Below, piece by piece: positions 1-6,989 of a stretch of DNA of 38,331 nucleotides. Both the position numbers and the translations under genes were made by a program. The notes beneath the pieces are model-generated. The model was not told the origin of the DNA and made no database searches. It saw nothing but the letters and a program-made list of their open reading frames with translations. Source of the stretch: Acetatifactor sp. (GTDB lineage: Bacteria > Bacillota > Clostridia > Lachnospirales > Lachnospiraceae); the NCBI GenBank assembly GCA_016290775.1, contig JAEEVF010000017.1, forward strand, positions 1 to 38,331, read 5' to 3'. How positions within the stretch are numbered: the first letter of the stretch is position 1; the number at the start of each line of letters is the position of its first letter.

Positions 1-1
1 G

Positions 2-157
2 TCGGAAGCGGAGGCAAAGCTGGCAGGAGCGGACGAGGACGAACGACTGAAACTGGAAGATCGTAAGCTTGTCATAAAGGTACTTAGAGATTATGTTACT
101 GGTGAAGACTATGACCGCTCGAGCGAAGGAGAAAAGAAGATTTCCATATCGTATTAG
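2..157 (+). CDS. C-terminal end of an unidentified protein (5' truncated by window edge)
   Basis: An open frame enters from the left edge and ends at TAG 155-157, giving 51 visible residues. The fragment is rich in Lys, Asp and Glu and ends in a KKISISY tail. I do not recognise the family, and no motif, membrane segment or signal can be judged from this fragment. It is the only frame on the plus strand here that stays open, and the 120 bases after it contain no other frame, so it is probably a real gene end. No terminator-like hairpin follows the stop directly. Confidence 0.5.
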   Translation, partial: SEAEAKLAGADEDERLKLEDRKLVIKVLRDYVTGEDYDRSSEGEKKISISY

Positions 158-231
158 TTACTTTTGATGCGTGAATGCTGGTAAAGTTTTAAGGAAAAAG
201 CTAAAAATTCTATAGAATGTGTCCCTTTTTT

Positions 232-273
232 CCCTCCTGAATTGTTTTAAATAGTAAAACAAGGAAAGGAGGG
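232..273 (+). promoter_or_regulatory. Hairpin that buries the ribosome binding site of the 281 gene
   Basis: CCCTCC at 232-237 is exactly complementary to the Shine-Dalgarno GGAGGG at 268-273. Between them a second perfect stem pairs TTGTTTTA (242-249) with TAAAACAA (255-262) around a five-base loop, leaving a small internal loop. Together they form one hairpin in which the whole SD is paired. The ATG follows seven bases later. The sequence supports the fold; a regulatory role (translation control, possibly temperature- or protein-dependent) is inference. Confidence 0.45.
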
Positions 274-280
274 TATTTTT

Positions 281-640
281 ATGCGCAGATTCATGGCGAT
301 ATTGTCAGTCATTTCCATCGTGTTGGCCTTAAGCATAACAGCTAAGGCGGCAAATGAGTCGGTCGTAATCATAAGACCTGGGCTGAGCTTTAGCGGCACA
401 ACGGCGACGTGTACGCTGAAGGTTTTTGGCGAATATACGACGGATTCCATTGTTGCTTCGGTTACGCTTAAGCATGGCAGTTCTACGGTCAAGCAATGGA
501 CGAATCTCACGGCAAACGGTTACATGGATTTTAGCGACACGGCACCCGTATCCCACGGCGTAACCTATACCATGCAGGTTACGGTAAGCATTAATGGTGT
601 GCCATATTCGGTCGCAGACATCACGAAGACTTGTCCATAA
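281..640 (+). CDS. Small secreted protein, Ig-like beta-sandwich type, function unknown
   Basis: A 119-residue protein. The ATG at 281 sits seven bases after GGAGGG, which fixes the start. Residues 1-23 are a classical signal peptide (basic MRR, hydrophobic core, AKA-A cleavage site near residue 23). The mature part of about 95 residues alternates polar and hydrophobic residues and contains no membrane segment. It has the look of a single beta-sandwich (V.LKHGSSTVKQW near the middle, GVTYTMQVTVSINGV near the end), with two cysteines (one in TCTLKV, one near the C-terminus, KTCP) that could form a disulfide. Small secreted proteins of this style are common in Lachnospiraceae; I do not assign a function. 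Its ribosome binding site is inside a hairpin. Confidence 0.75.
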   Translation: MRRFMAILSVISIVLALSITAKAANESVVIIRPGLSFSGTTATCTLKVFGEYTTDSIVASVTLKHGSSTVKQWTNLTANGYMDFSDTAPVSHGVTYTMQVTVSINGVPYSVADITKTCP

Positions 641-670
641 TCCTCTTTTAATGGCTGGGAGGTGATTCCA

Positions 671-694
671 ATGGTTTCCAAAACACTTTGTTGA
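671..694 (+). CDS. Possible seven-codon leader ORF (MVSKTLC)
   Basis: ATG at 671 is followed by six codons and TGA at 692-694. Upstream, GGGAGGTGATT (657-667) is an almost complete match to the anti-SD sequence at correct spacing, which is stronger than the site of many real genes here. The ORF ends about 30 bases before the start of the next secreted protein. It could be a leader peptide, the remnant of a decayed gene, or chance. The ribosome binding site is the only evidence. Confidence 0.2.
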   Translation: MVSKTLC

Positions 695-724
695 CAAATG
701 AAATTCATGCGAAGGAGGATAATG

Positions 725-1081
725 ATGAAAAGGATAAAAAAGTCAGTTGTAATCATATTGCTCACCTTGACCTTGGTCTTGACAATTGGTACAGTTGTTA
801 TAGCTGGTGATACTGCACCGAATGAGATATTCTACTGTGATATGTGCGGTCAGTATCTGTCTAGCGGCTATACCCATGTTGCCCATTACATGACTTATCA
901 TGATGTCCTTACAGATTTTACTGATATGTACGGACACCAACTTACGGCACACTGTGACATTACCCATGATATTACGCAAAAGGGAAAGTACTGCACGATT
1001 CATGGACTAAAATGGATCGGATCAAGACACATAGCAGATCATTCCTACCCTGACTGTGTTGATGAGGATTACTGGGAATAG
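725..1081 (+). CDS. Small secreted Cys/His-rich protein, function unknown
   Basis: A 118-residue protein. GGAGG at 714-718 lies six bases before ATG 725; ATG 722 is only three bases away and a further in-frame ATG lies upstream at 698, so 725 (or 722) is preferred. A signal peptide covers residues 1-28 (basic start KRIKK, long hydrophobic core, cleavage near VIA-GDT). The mature protein has five cysteines, starting with a CDMC pair, and about nine histidines in pairs and triplets (HVAHYMTYH, HQLTAHCDITH, RHIADH). That composition suggests metal binding outside the cell, but no known zinc-finger pattern is complete. A stem-loop follows the stop. Not recognised as a named family. Confidence 0.7.
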   Translation: MKRIKKSVVIILLTLTLVLTIGTVVIAGDTAPNEIFYCDMCGQYLSSGYTHVAHYMTYHDVLTDFTDMYGHQLTAHCDITHDITQKGKYCTIHGLKWIGSRHIADHSYPDCVDEDYWE

Positions 1082-1108
1082 AAACTGAAGCCAAAGACAC
1101 TTACACGG

Positions 1109-1146
1109 GCCCCGCAAAAAGGATGTTCTAAACTTTTTCGCGGGGC
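1109..1146 (+). terminator. GC-rich stem-loop after the Cys/His-rich gene
   Basis: GCCCCGC plus AAAAA (1109-1120) pairs with TTTTT, a bulged C, and GCGGGGC (1134-1146). The stem is strong and lies between two genes in the same direction, but no T-run follows it; the T-run is part of the stem. It may be a transcription terminator or only an RNA-stabilising hairpin. Confidence 0.45.
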
Positions 1147-1174
1147 ATCTGATAATCCTATACGAGGTGATGCC

Positions 1175-3475
1175 ATGAAAAGAACGCTATGTATTCTGCT
1201 AGCGATTGTCTTGATGGTATGTTTCGTCGGGTGCGAACATAAGGGAACGGGGATGAAAGAAGGACTGAATGAAAAAGAATTCATATTCTCCGAAGGGACG
1301 GACGATGAACACCCATATTGGACGGAACATTATGAAGCGCTGATCAAAGAAGAGACATGGCTACAGGAAAACGGAGAGTTTAAGTATTTCGTATCTGCAC
1401 CTAAAGCATGGCATGGAGAGACTTATCGATTATATGCTATGATAACATTGCCAGTCCTAAAGGCTTCAAGGTGGATTCTGGAGATTTATGATACTGAAAC
1501 GGGGCAATTGGAGACAAAGGAGATAACATACGATCAGTTGGGCCTTTCTGATGAAAAGGATGATGGGAACCTTCACTATCTTACAGACATAGATCGAATC
1601 GATGAAACACGATATATGCTTCAGTGGACGACGGTGTCGGAGATCGAAGGGATATACTTTCAGGTTTCAGACAAAAGAATCTACACGGATCTGAACGGAG
1701 AGAAGCGACAGGTTGAGCTATGGGATCGGTACGAGGAGCTTGGAATGTCGGAAACGGAAGCATATGACGGAAGCTTTATTCCGCCTTCGTCATGCCTGTG
1801 CGATGGACGCGGGAACATTTATCAGATGATCAGAAGGAAAGACGGGGAAAGCCTGCTGGTTTTTGATGAAAACGGGAACCTTCTATTCGACTACCGGATT
1901 CCGAAAAAGTGGGAGTCAGTGGACCATTTAAGAACGGAAGAGGATGAGATTCTCTTTTTGTTTAACGATGAAAAAGAGGCAAAACAGCGGATTGTCCAAA
2001 TTGATGCGGAGAATGCGACCGCGAAGGAAGTCGCAAGCATTCCAATCAAGAAGGACGGAGGGGAGATCATCACTAGAATCTGTGCAATGACAGGTGACAC
2101 TCTTTATTATGAAACTGCGCGGGGAATGGCTTATTCGTGGAATGTGGAGAGCGGCGAAAGGACGCTGTTCATGGATTATCAGGAAAACAATCTGCCGTCT
2201 GCACTAGGGAGGCTCTATGTCATTGGAAAGGACATGGTACCACGGATAAGGCTGTATCAGTTGAGGAGCAAGACGAGCGAGAAACCTGAAGAGTGGATTG
2301 TCACCGTATCTAAAGAAAACGGGAACAAACGCGTACAGATCGATATACTTATCGAGGACGAAGGAAAGAAAATCCTGACGCAGGCTGCGAGTGTGACTGC
2401 TAAAAGAATGCCGAAAGACGCGTTCAGCATCCAGGAAATCACATCAAAGGACCAAAAGGATCTGCTGATCAACGAGCTGATGGCTGGAAATGGACCAGAT
2501 ATTCTGTATGTTTCAAGGGACGATTTTGTCACGCTGGCTGAAAAAGGATTGCTTTTGGACATTTCAACATTGCTCCCAAAGGAAATCAATGACAGGATCC
2601 TGCCGGGAGCAATTGGCTTGGGAACATACGACGGAAAACTGTTGGGGCTGCCTCTGTGTGTCAGGGCATCTTCCATCCTAGTCTCAAGGGACATATGGGA
2701 TCAAGATAAATGGGACATCGACGATATGCTCAGCCTAATGCGAGAACATAAACTGGATGGTAGACTCTATTATGGGAATGCGAAAACTTGTTTCGCACCG
2801 ATGGGCGCATTCAGAATGCTTATTAGAAACATCCTGAGGGAGCCGTGGCTGATCGATTGGGAAAAAGGAGAGTGTCATTTCGACGGCGAAAGGTTTGTTG
2901 AATTTCTGGCTCTCATAAATGACGCAGACTGGAAAAAGGAGGAAGAACATTGGTTGGCAGAGGGGAGCAGGCTTGCCTATTTCGACATGGCCCACTCAAG
3001 TTTTGTATATGAGTTTGGTTTTAAGGAAGAAGTCGAAAACGGTTATTATGTGGGATTCCCGACATCTGGACACTCAGGGAATTATCTGGATGCTGATGGC
3101 ATACTGGTAATCTGTTCAGGAACGAAAAAAACGGAAGAAGTGAAGGATCTGCTTTCTGACATATTCAGTGATGCGATGCAAAATGGTGTTGATCTTAGCG
3201 TGCTCAAAATGATCATTCCAGAAACAGAAAAGGATGAAAATGGCAACTATTACATTAACGGTCAGGAGATCTGGATCCTTCAAAGCGGAAAAAGCACTAT
3301 CATGACTGCGAAAGAATTCTTGGAGGGCTGTGTAGCTGCACCTCTTCATGAGAATGAACTTGAAAATATTATCATGGAAGAGGTAGAACCCTATTTCATG
3401 GGCAAAAAAACAGCACAGGAAACTGCGGAGATCATTCAGAATAGGGCACAATTGTATCTTAACGAGAGGAGATAA
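1175..3475 (+). CDS. Large lipoprotein with C-terminal extracellular solute-binding domain
   Basis: A 766-residue protein. GAGGTGAT lies just before ATG 1175. Residues 1-20 are a lipoprotein signal with the modified cysteine at C20 (FVGC). Residues about 30-370 look like beta-propeller blades: repeated short strands with DGRGNIYQ and VFDENGNLL-type turns. From about residue 380 the protein resembles family 1 ABC solute-binding proteins: a beta-alpha core, the GNGPDILYVS segment near residue 435, a hinge-like YDGKLLGLP, then DIWD and W-containing helices. It is about twice the length of a normal solute-binding protein because of the N-terminal part. No permease or ATPase gene is adjacent; instead a sigma/anti-sigma pair follows, which suggests a sensing rather than a transport role (inference). 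Confidence 0.8.
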   Translation: MKRTLCILLAIVLMVCFVGCEHKGTGMKEGLNEKEFIFSEGTDDEHPYWTEHYEALIKEETWLQENGEFKYFVSAPKAWHGETYRLYAMITLPVLKASRWILEIYDTETGQLETKEITYDQLGLSDEKDDGNLHYLTDIDRIDETRYMLQWTTVSEIEGIYFQVSDKRIYTDLNGEKRQVELWDRYEELGMSETEAYDGSFIPPSSCLCDGRGNIYQMIRRKDGESLLVFDENGNLLFDYRIPKKWESVDHLRTEEDEILFLFNDEKEAKQRIVQIDAENATAKEVASIPIKKDGGEIITRICAMTGDTLYYETARGMAYSWNVESGERTLFMDYQENNLPSALGRLYVIGKDMVPRIRLYQLRSKTSEKPEEWIVTVSKENGNKRVQIDILIEDEGKKILTQAASVTAKRMPKDAFSIQEITSKDQKDLLINELMAGNGPDILYVSRDDFVTLAEKGLLLDISTLLPKEINDRILPGAIGLGTYDGKLLGLPLCVRASSILVSRDIWDQDKWDIDDMLSLMREHKLDGRLYYGNAKTCFAPMGAFRMLIRNILREPWLIDWEKGECHFDGERFVEFLALINDADWKKEEEHWLAEGSRLAYFDMAHSSFVYEFGFKEEVENGYYVGFPTSGHSGNYLDADGILVICSGTKKTEEVKDLLSDIFSDAMQNGVDLSVLKMIIPETEKDENGNYYINGQEIWILQSGKSTIMTAKEFLEGCVAAPLHENELENIIMEEVEPYFMGKKTAQETAEIIQNRAQLYLNERR

Positions 3476-3511
3476 CGCCTCAGGCCATTGCAGCAGATAC
3501 ACATGCAAAAA

Positions 3512-3527
3512 CCGAACAAAAGTTCGG
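3512..3527 (+). promoter_or_regulatory. Perfect hairpin touching the ribosome binding region of the sigma gene
   Basis: CCGAAC (3512-3517), loop AAAA, GTTCGG (3522-3527) form a perfect six-pair hairpin. Its 3' arm runs straight into the G-run 3526-3532, the only purine-rich site before the ATG at 3543. No T-run follows, so it is more likely to modulate translation or processing than to terminate. Confidence 0.35.
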
Positions 3528-3542
3528 GGGGGCAAAAAGACA

Positions 3543-4079
3543 ATGATGTTTTTTCTTTCAATCATAGAAGATCCTGAAGATCGGTATAAGATGGAGCAGA
3601 TATATACGCTTTATGCAAAGGGTTTGTATTCACTGGCACTAGGAATACTGCATGATGACAATGATGCCGAGGATGCCGTGCAAACCGCCTTGCTTAATGC
3701 TTGTAAACATGTCAATAAATTGTCTGATCCTGAAGATCCCAATACCAAGTGGTACATTATGCAGGCAACGAGAAATGCATCTATCAACTTATACAATCTT
3801 AAAAGAAAACGATGGAAGAAGGAGATGCCACTTGAGAAGGCTATTATTAGCGCAGAAACGCCGCCAGAATACACTGGTGAAACGGAGCTTGCTAAGGTGA
3901 TCGCGAAGCTCCCGCCCAGGGACCGGGACATTCTGATGCTGAATGTCGTGCAACAGTATAAATATACTGAGATTGCTGGTATACTCGGCATGTCAAAGGA
4001 AGCAACCAAAAAGGCTGGGCAAAGAGCAAAGGAAAAACTCATGAAAGCAATGAGAGGAGAGTCTTACCATGACGGATGA
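3543..4079 (+). CDS. ECF-like sigma-70 family RNA polymerase sigma factor
   Basis: A 178-residue protein. It has two recognisable parts: region 2 (about residues 17-85, core-binding and -10 contacts, including DAEDAVQTALLNACKH) and region 4 (about 118-170, helix-turn-helix with LPPRDRDILML and YTEIAGILGMSKEATKKAGQRAKEKL). The linker between is short and there is no region 1 or 3, as in ECF sigma factors. The start is either ATG of the doublet 3543/3546; the preceding site is a G-run, weaker than others here. The gene follows the lipoprotein by 67 bases and overlaps the next gene by 11 bases, so the two are translationally coupled. It probably directs transcription of its own regulon when released by the anti-sigma partner. 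Confidence 0.88.
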   Translation: MMFFLSIIEDPEDRYKMEQIYTLYAKGLYSLALGILHDDNDAEDAVQTALLNACKHVNKLSDPEDPNTKWYIMQATRNASINLYNLKRKRWKKEMPLEKAIISAETPPEYTGETELAKVIAKLPPRDRDILMLNVVQQYKYTEIAGILGMSKEATKKAGQRAKEKLMKAMRGESYHDG

Positions 4080-4731
4080 TGAATTAAAAAGTGCACTGAT
4101 TGAGATTAGGGATTGTATGTTGCTTCAGTTTCCGACTTCAGAATGTGACCATGAATTTTCAGTGAGATTTCAGCGAAGAATGAAGCAGATTATTGAAATG
4201 GAAAAGCATCCAGTTTGGTTCCATGTTCGCAGGATTGCCGTGGCCTTGATCATTTCACTTGGGATTGCAGGAGGTTTGGCTATTGGGTTTAGCGAAGAAG
4301 TGAGAGCTGACGTGAGACGATGGTTCATGGAGCGCTTTTCTGAAAATGAATATAGATATCAAAACAATATGGGAATTGACATCGATATTTCTGGATATAC
4401 GCTGGAAGGGAAAGTCCTAGATGGCTATCAGTTGGTGGACCGAATGCAAGATGAAAACCAAGTTAGCGAAGTGTATGTCAATGAGAATGGCGCCATGTTG
4501 ATCTTTGCAGCGATGAACTCGCTTTCTGAAGAAGATTTGTATGTATCTTCCGATCAGAGCATTCAACCGAAATCCGTATTTGTCAAAGGAGTGCAGGCGG
4601 AATTATATCTTTCTGAAAGACCGGGCGAATCCAACGCAGTCGTATGGCAAAAGGACAATGGTGTTTTATTTAGCATTCAGGGGATTCTGAGTAAAGAGGA
4701 ATTGATCGATCTTGCTGAAAGAATTGATTAG
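4069..4731 (+). CDS. Membrane anti-sigma factor, DUF4367-like C-terminal domain
   Basis: A 220-residue protein whose ATG lies inside the end of the sigma gene (11-base overlap), with GAGAGGAGAG just upstream. Residues 1-50 are cytoplasmic and charged, suited to binding the sigma factor. One membrane helix covers about residues 55-74 (AVALIISLGIAGGLAIGF). The rest is extracellular: a DUF4367-like beta domain with the typical order of GYTLEGKVLDGYQLVD, a middle AMLIFAAMNS strand, and a final VVWQKDNGVLFSIQG strand followed by the short helix LSKEELIDLAERI. Proteins of this type pair with ECF sigma genes in Clostridia. No zinc-binding HxxxCxxC motif is seen. A strong terminator follows. Confidence 0.82.
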   Translation: MTDDELKSALIEIRDCMLLQFPTSECDHEFSVRFQRRMKQIIEMEKHPVWFHVRRIAVALIISLGIAGGLAIGFSEEVRADVRRWFMERFSENEYRYQNNMGIDIDISGYTLEGKVLDGYQLVDRMQDENQVSEVYVNENGAMLIFAAMNSLSEEDLYVSSDQSIQPKSVFVKGVQAELYLSERPGESNAVVWQKDNGVLFSIQGILSKEELIDLAERID

Positions 4732-4748
4732 TTTTACATATGGCATGA

Positions 4749-4787
4749 GCCTAAGGAACGTGATATACTTTCCTTAGGCTTTTTTGT
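4749..4787 (+). terminator. Intrinsic terminator of the lipoprotein-sigma-anti-sigma operon
   Basis: A perfect ten-pair stem, GCCTAAGGAA (4749-4758) with TTCCTTAGGC (4770-4779), is followed by TTTTTT. It is a classical rho-independent terminator 18 bases after the anti-sigma stop codon. Confidence 0.93.
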
Positions 4788-4857
4788 TGTCTTGGGGAGT
4801 GGCGGCGCGAAGGATCGGGCGTCTGCACGGGGCTTACGCAAAGGAAGGAGACAGGGC

Positions 4858-6036
4858 ATGGAGAATTTCATTTATGATACCCCGACGAGGGTTTATTTCG
4901 GCAAGGGACAGGAGAAAAAGGTGGGCGAGATCATCGCCGAATATGGACCGAAGAAGGTACTCATCCATTACGGCGGAGGAAGCGCCGTGAGAAGCGGCCT
5001 GATCGGCTTAGTTGAGGAGTGTCTGAAAGCGCAAGGGATCGCGTACGTGCTCCTTGGCGGCGTGCAGCCCAATCCGGAGATCAAGATGGTCAGAAGGGGG
5101 ATCCAACTTTGCCTTGACGAGGGCGTGGACTTTATTTTGGCCGTAGGCGGCGGTTCCGTCATGGACTCTGCAAAGGCCATTGCAAATGGCGCGGCGAACC
5201 CAGACGTGGACGTTTGGGACTTTAACATGGGCAAGGCGCAGCCAAAGAAAACGCTTCCGAAGGGCTGCATCTTAATGCTTGCGGCAGCAGGCTCGGAGAT
5301 GAGCAATTCCTGCGTGATCACCGATGAGGAGCAGGGAGAGAAGCGCGGCTACGGCAGTCCCATGAACCGCATGAATTTTGCGATCGAGAACCCGGAGCTG
5401 ACCTACACGGTGGACGCATATCAGACCGCCTGCGGAGCAGTTGACATTGCGATGCACACCATGGAGCGGTATTTCTGTCCCGGCGAGGATACCTATCTTA
5501 CGGATGCGCTTGCGGAGGCTGTCATGAAGTGTACGATCAAGGCAGGCGCGGATTGCATCAAGAATCCCACGGATTATGCGGCGCGCGCCAACATGATGTG
5601 GGCTTCTTCCCTTGCCCACAATGGTCTCACCCAGTGCGGCAGGCAGTTCCAGCTGGTGGTGCATCAGCTCGAGCACGAGCTCTCCGGCATGGATCCCAAG
5701 ATCGCGCACGGCGCGGGCCTTGCAGCGCTTTGGTGCAGCTGGGCAAGGTACGTATATCAGGCAAATATCCAGCGGTTCCTGCAGTGGAGCAACCATGTCT
5801 GGAACGTGGACGTGGACTATGAGCACCCTGAGAAGACCATTTTGAAGGCCATTGACCTTCAGGAAGAATATTATCGCGCCATCGGCATGCCGACGAGTCT
5901 TCGCGAGCTGGGCGTTGGAGAGGAGTCCCTGGAGATGCTCTCAGACCGTTGCAGCCGCGGCAAGACCCGCACGCTGATCGGTTACAAGCCCCTGGCCTAC
6001 GAGGACATCTTGGCCATCTATCGCATGGCTTTGTAA
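4858..6036 (+). CDS. Iron-containing alcohol dehydrogenase (BdhA/YqhD-like)
   Basis: A 392-residue protein, normal for the family. ATG 4858 is seven bases after AAGGAAGGAG; an upstream in-frame ATG at 4792 lacks a site and overlaps the terminator region. The N-terminal Rossmann-like half has the GGGSVMDSAKAIA signature at about residues 95-107. The helical half carries the metal ligands D196 and H200 (VDIAMHTMERYF), H269 (HQLEHEL) and H284 (IAHGAG), with spacing close to that of E. coli YqhD. It would reduce aldehydes such as butyraldehyde or other short-chain carbonyls with NAD(P)H in the cytoplasm; the exact substrate cannot be read. It stands alone between a terminator and the L25 promoter. 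Confidence 0.93.
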   Translation: MENFIYDTPTRVYFGKGQEKKVGEIIAEYGPKKVLIHYGGGSAVRSGLIGLVEECLKAQGIAYVLLGGVQPNPEIKMVRRGIQLCLDEGVDFILAVGGGSVMDSAKAIANGAANPDVDVWDFNMGKAQPKKTLPKGCILMLAAAGSEMSNSCVITDEEQGEKRGYGSPMNRMNFAIENPELTYTVDAYQTACGAVDIAMHTMERYFCPGEDTYLTDALAEAVMKCTIKAGADCIKNPTDYAARANMMWASSLAHNGLTQCGRQFQLVVHQLEHELSGMDPKIAHGAGLAALWCSWARYVYQANIQRFLQWSNHVWNVDVDYEHPEKTILKAIDLQEEYYRAIGMPTSLRELGVGEESLEMLSDRCSRGKTRTLIGYKPLAYEDILAIYRMAL

Positions 6037-6062
6037 TTTTTGAAATATTGCTGATTTTCCTC

Positions 6063-6091
6063 TTGACGATTCCTGCTAGTGGTGTTATAAC
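6063..6091 (+). promoter_or_regulatory. Sigma-A promoter of the L25 gene, -10 inside a 12-bp palindrome
   Basis: TTGACG (6063-6068), a 17-base spacer and TATAAC (6086-6091) make a near-consensus promoter. The -10 element lies in the perfect palindrome GTGTTATAACAC (6082-6093), which could be an operator. Start of transcription is expected near 6098, giving a leader of about 84 bases before the L25 ATG. Confidence 0.75.
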
Positions 6092-6181
6092 ACAGATGGA
6101 ACAAGAGAAACGAAACGCCTGGCACGACATTTCGCAAACGTCCCTGTTCTCGAAAAAATGCATTGTAGGAGGAAAAGTCAA

Positions 6182-6769
6182 ATGAATACTTTAAAAGTGC
6201 AAAAAAGAGACATGGCAAAGAAGGCAAAGGAGCTCAGAAGAGAGGGCTTCGTAACGGGTACTCTGTTTGGTAAGGAGTTGAATGGTTCCATTCCGATCAT
6301 CATTGAGAAGAAGGAAGCGGAGAGGATCCACAGGGAGTGCTTTAAGGGCAGCCAGCTTTTTGTGGAGCTGGATGGGAAGAAGTATGACGTGCTCCTGAAG
6401 GAAGTGGATTACGACGCCATGAAGCGTCAGATCCTGGAGCTGGATTTCCAGGCATTAGTCAAGGGTGAGAAGGTTCATTCCGTGGCTGAGATCGTTCTTC
6501 ACAACAAGGAGAAGATCGTTGCCGGCATTCTGGAACAGCTGTTGGAGGAAGTTGCTTACAAGGCTACGCCGGAACATTTGGTGGAGAGGATCGATCTGGA
6601 TTGCTCAGATTGGAAGATCGGCGACGTCATCAAGGTTTCCGATCTTGAGATCGCAAAGAACGCGGACGTTGAGATCACGACCCACATGGACAGCATTGTT
6701 GCAAGCGTGCTTGCACCGAAGAATGCGGAGCCTGAGGCAGCGCAGGAAACTACTGAGGCAGCAGAATGA
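6182..6769 (+). CDS. rplY: Ribosomal protein bL25, Ctc/TL5 long form
   Basis: A 195-residue protein. ATG 6182 follows AGGAGG with good spacing; the upstream ATG at 6158 has no site. The N-terminal 5S-rRNA-binding domain (about 1-90) contains the expected KAKELRREGFVTGTLFGK and YDVLLKEVDYD segments, and the C-terminal TL5/Ctc beta domain (about 95-185) contains VHSVAEIVL, GILEQLLEEV and DCSDWKIGDVIKVSDL. An acidic, Ala/Glu-rich tail ends the protein, as usual for Ctc forms. It binds 5S rRNA in the large subunit; in Bacillus the homologue ctc is stress-induced. Here the gene is a single transcript with its own promoter and terminator. Confidence 0.93.
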   Translation: MNTLKVQKRDMAKKAKELRREGFVTGTLFGKELNGSIPIIIEKKEAERIHRECFKGSQLFVELDGKKYDVLLKEVDYDAMKRQILELDFQALVKGEKVHSVAEIVLHNKEKIVAGILEQLLEEVAYKATPEHLVERIDLDCSDWKIGDVIKVSDLEIAKNADVEITTHMDSIVASVLAPKNAEPEAAQETTEAAE

Positions 6770-6830
6770 CAAAGCATTGGGGAAATGTCCGCAAAACACC
6801 CAAGATCACAAGAATCACACAGAATCTAAG

Positions 6831-6863
6831 AAAAGCGCCCTGGTCGGTTCAGGGCGCTTTTTT
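6831..6863 (+). terminator. Intrinsic terminator of the L25 gene
   Basis: AAAAGCGCCCTG (6831-6842) pairs with CAGGGCGCTTTT (6850-6861) around a seven-base loop and ends in a run of six T. Strong rho-independent terminator. Confidence 0.95.
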
Positions 6864-6921
6864 ATGCGCTTAGGTCAGGGCGCATTTCGCTTTATCAAAA
6901 TCGCAAAACGAAGGTTTCTCC

Positions 6922-6950
6922 TTGTCAGAAGAAGACCGTTTCGGTATAAT
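6922..6950 (+). promoter_or_regulatory. Sigma-A promoter of the HD-domain gene
   Basis: TTGTCA (6922-6927), a 17-base spacer and a perfect TATAAT (6945-6950). Start of transcription near 6957, so the leader before the GTG start is about 33 bases. Confidence 0.85.
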
Positions 6951-6989
6951 AAACCTGTAGGGAAAAACGGCGAAACGGAGGGAATGCGC

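Noticed and set aside
691..724. Promoter with TTGACA at 691 before the Cys/His-rich gene
   Set aside because: The only -10-like hexamer (GATAAT at 719) is 22 bases away and overlaps the start codon.
4792..4857. Upstream ATG at 4792 as start of the alcohol dehydrogenase
   Set aside because: It has no ribosome binding site and adds residues without family resemblance; ATG 4858 has AAGGAAGGAG at ideal distance.
6465..6989. N-terminal extension of the HD protein from 6465
   Set aside because: It would overlap the L25 gene and run through its terminator and the HD gene's own promoter.
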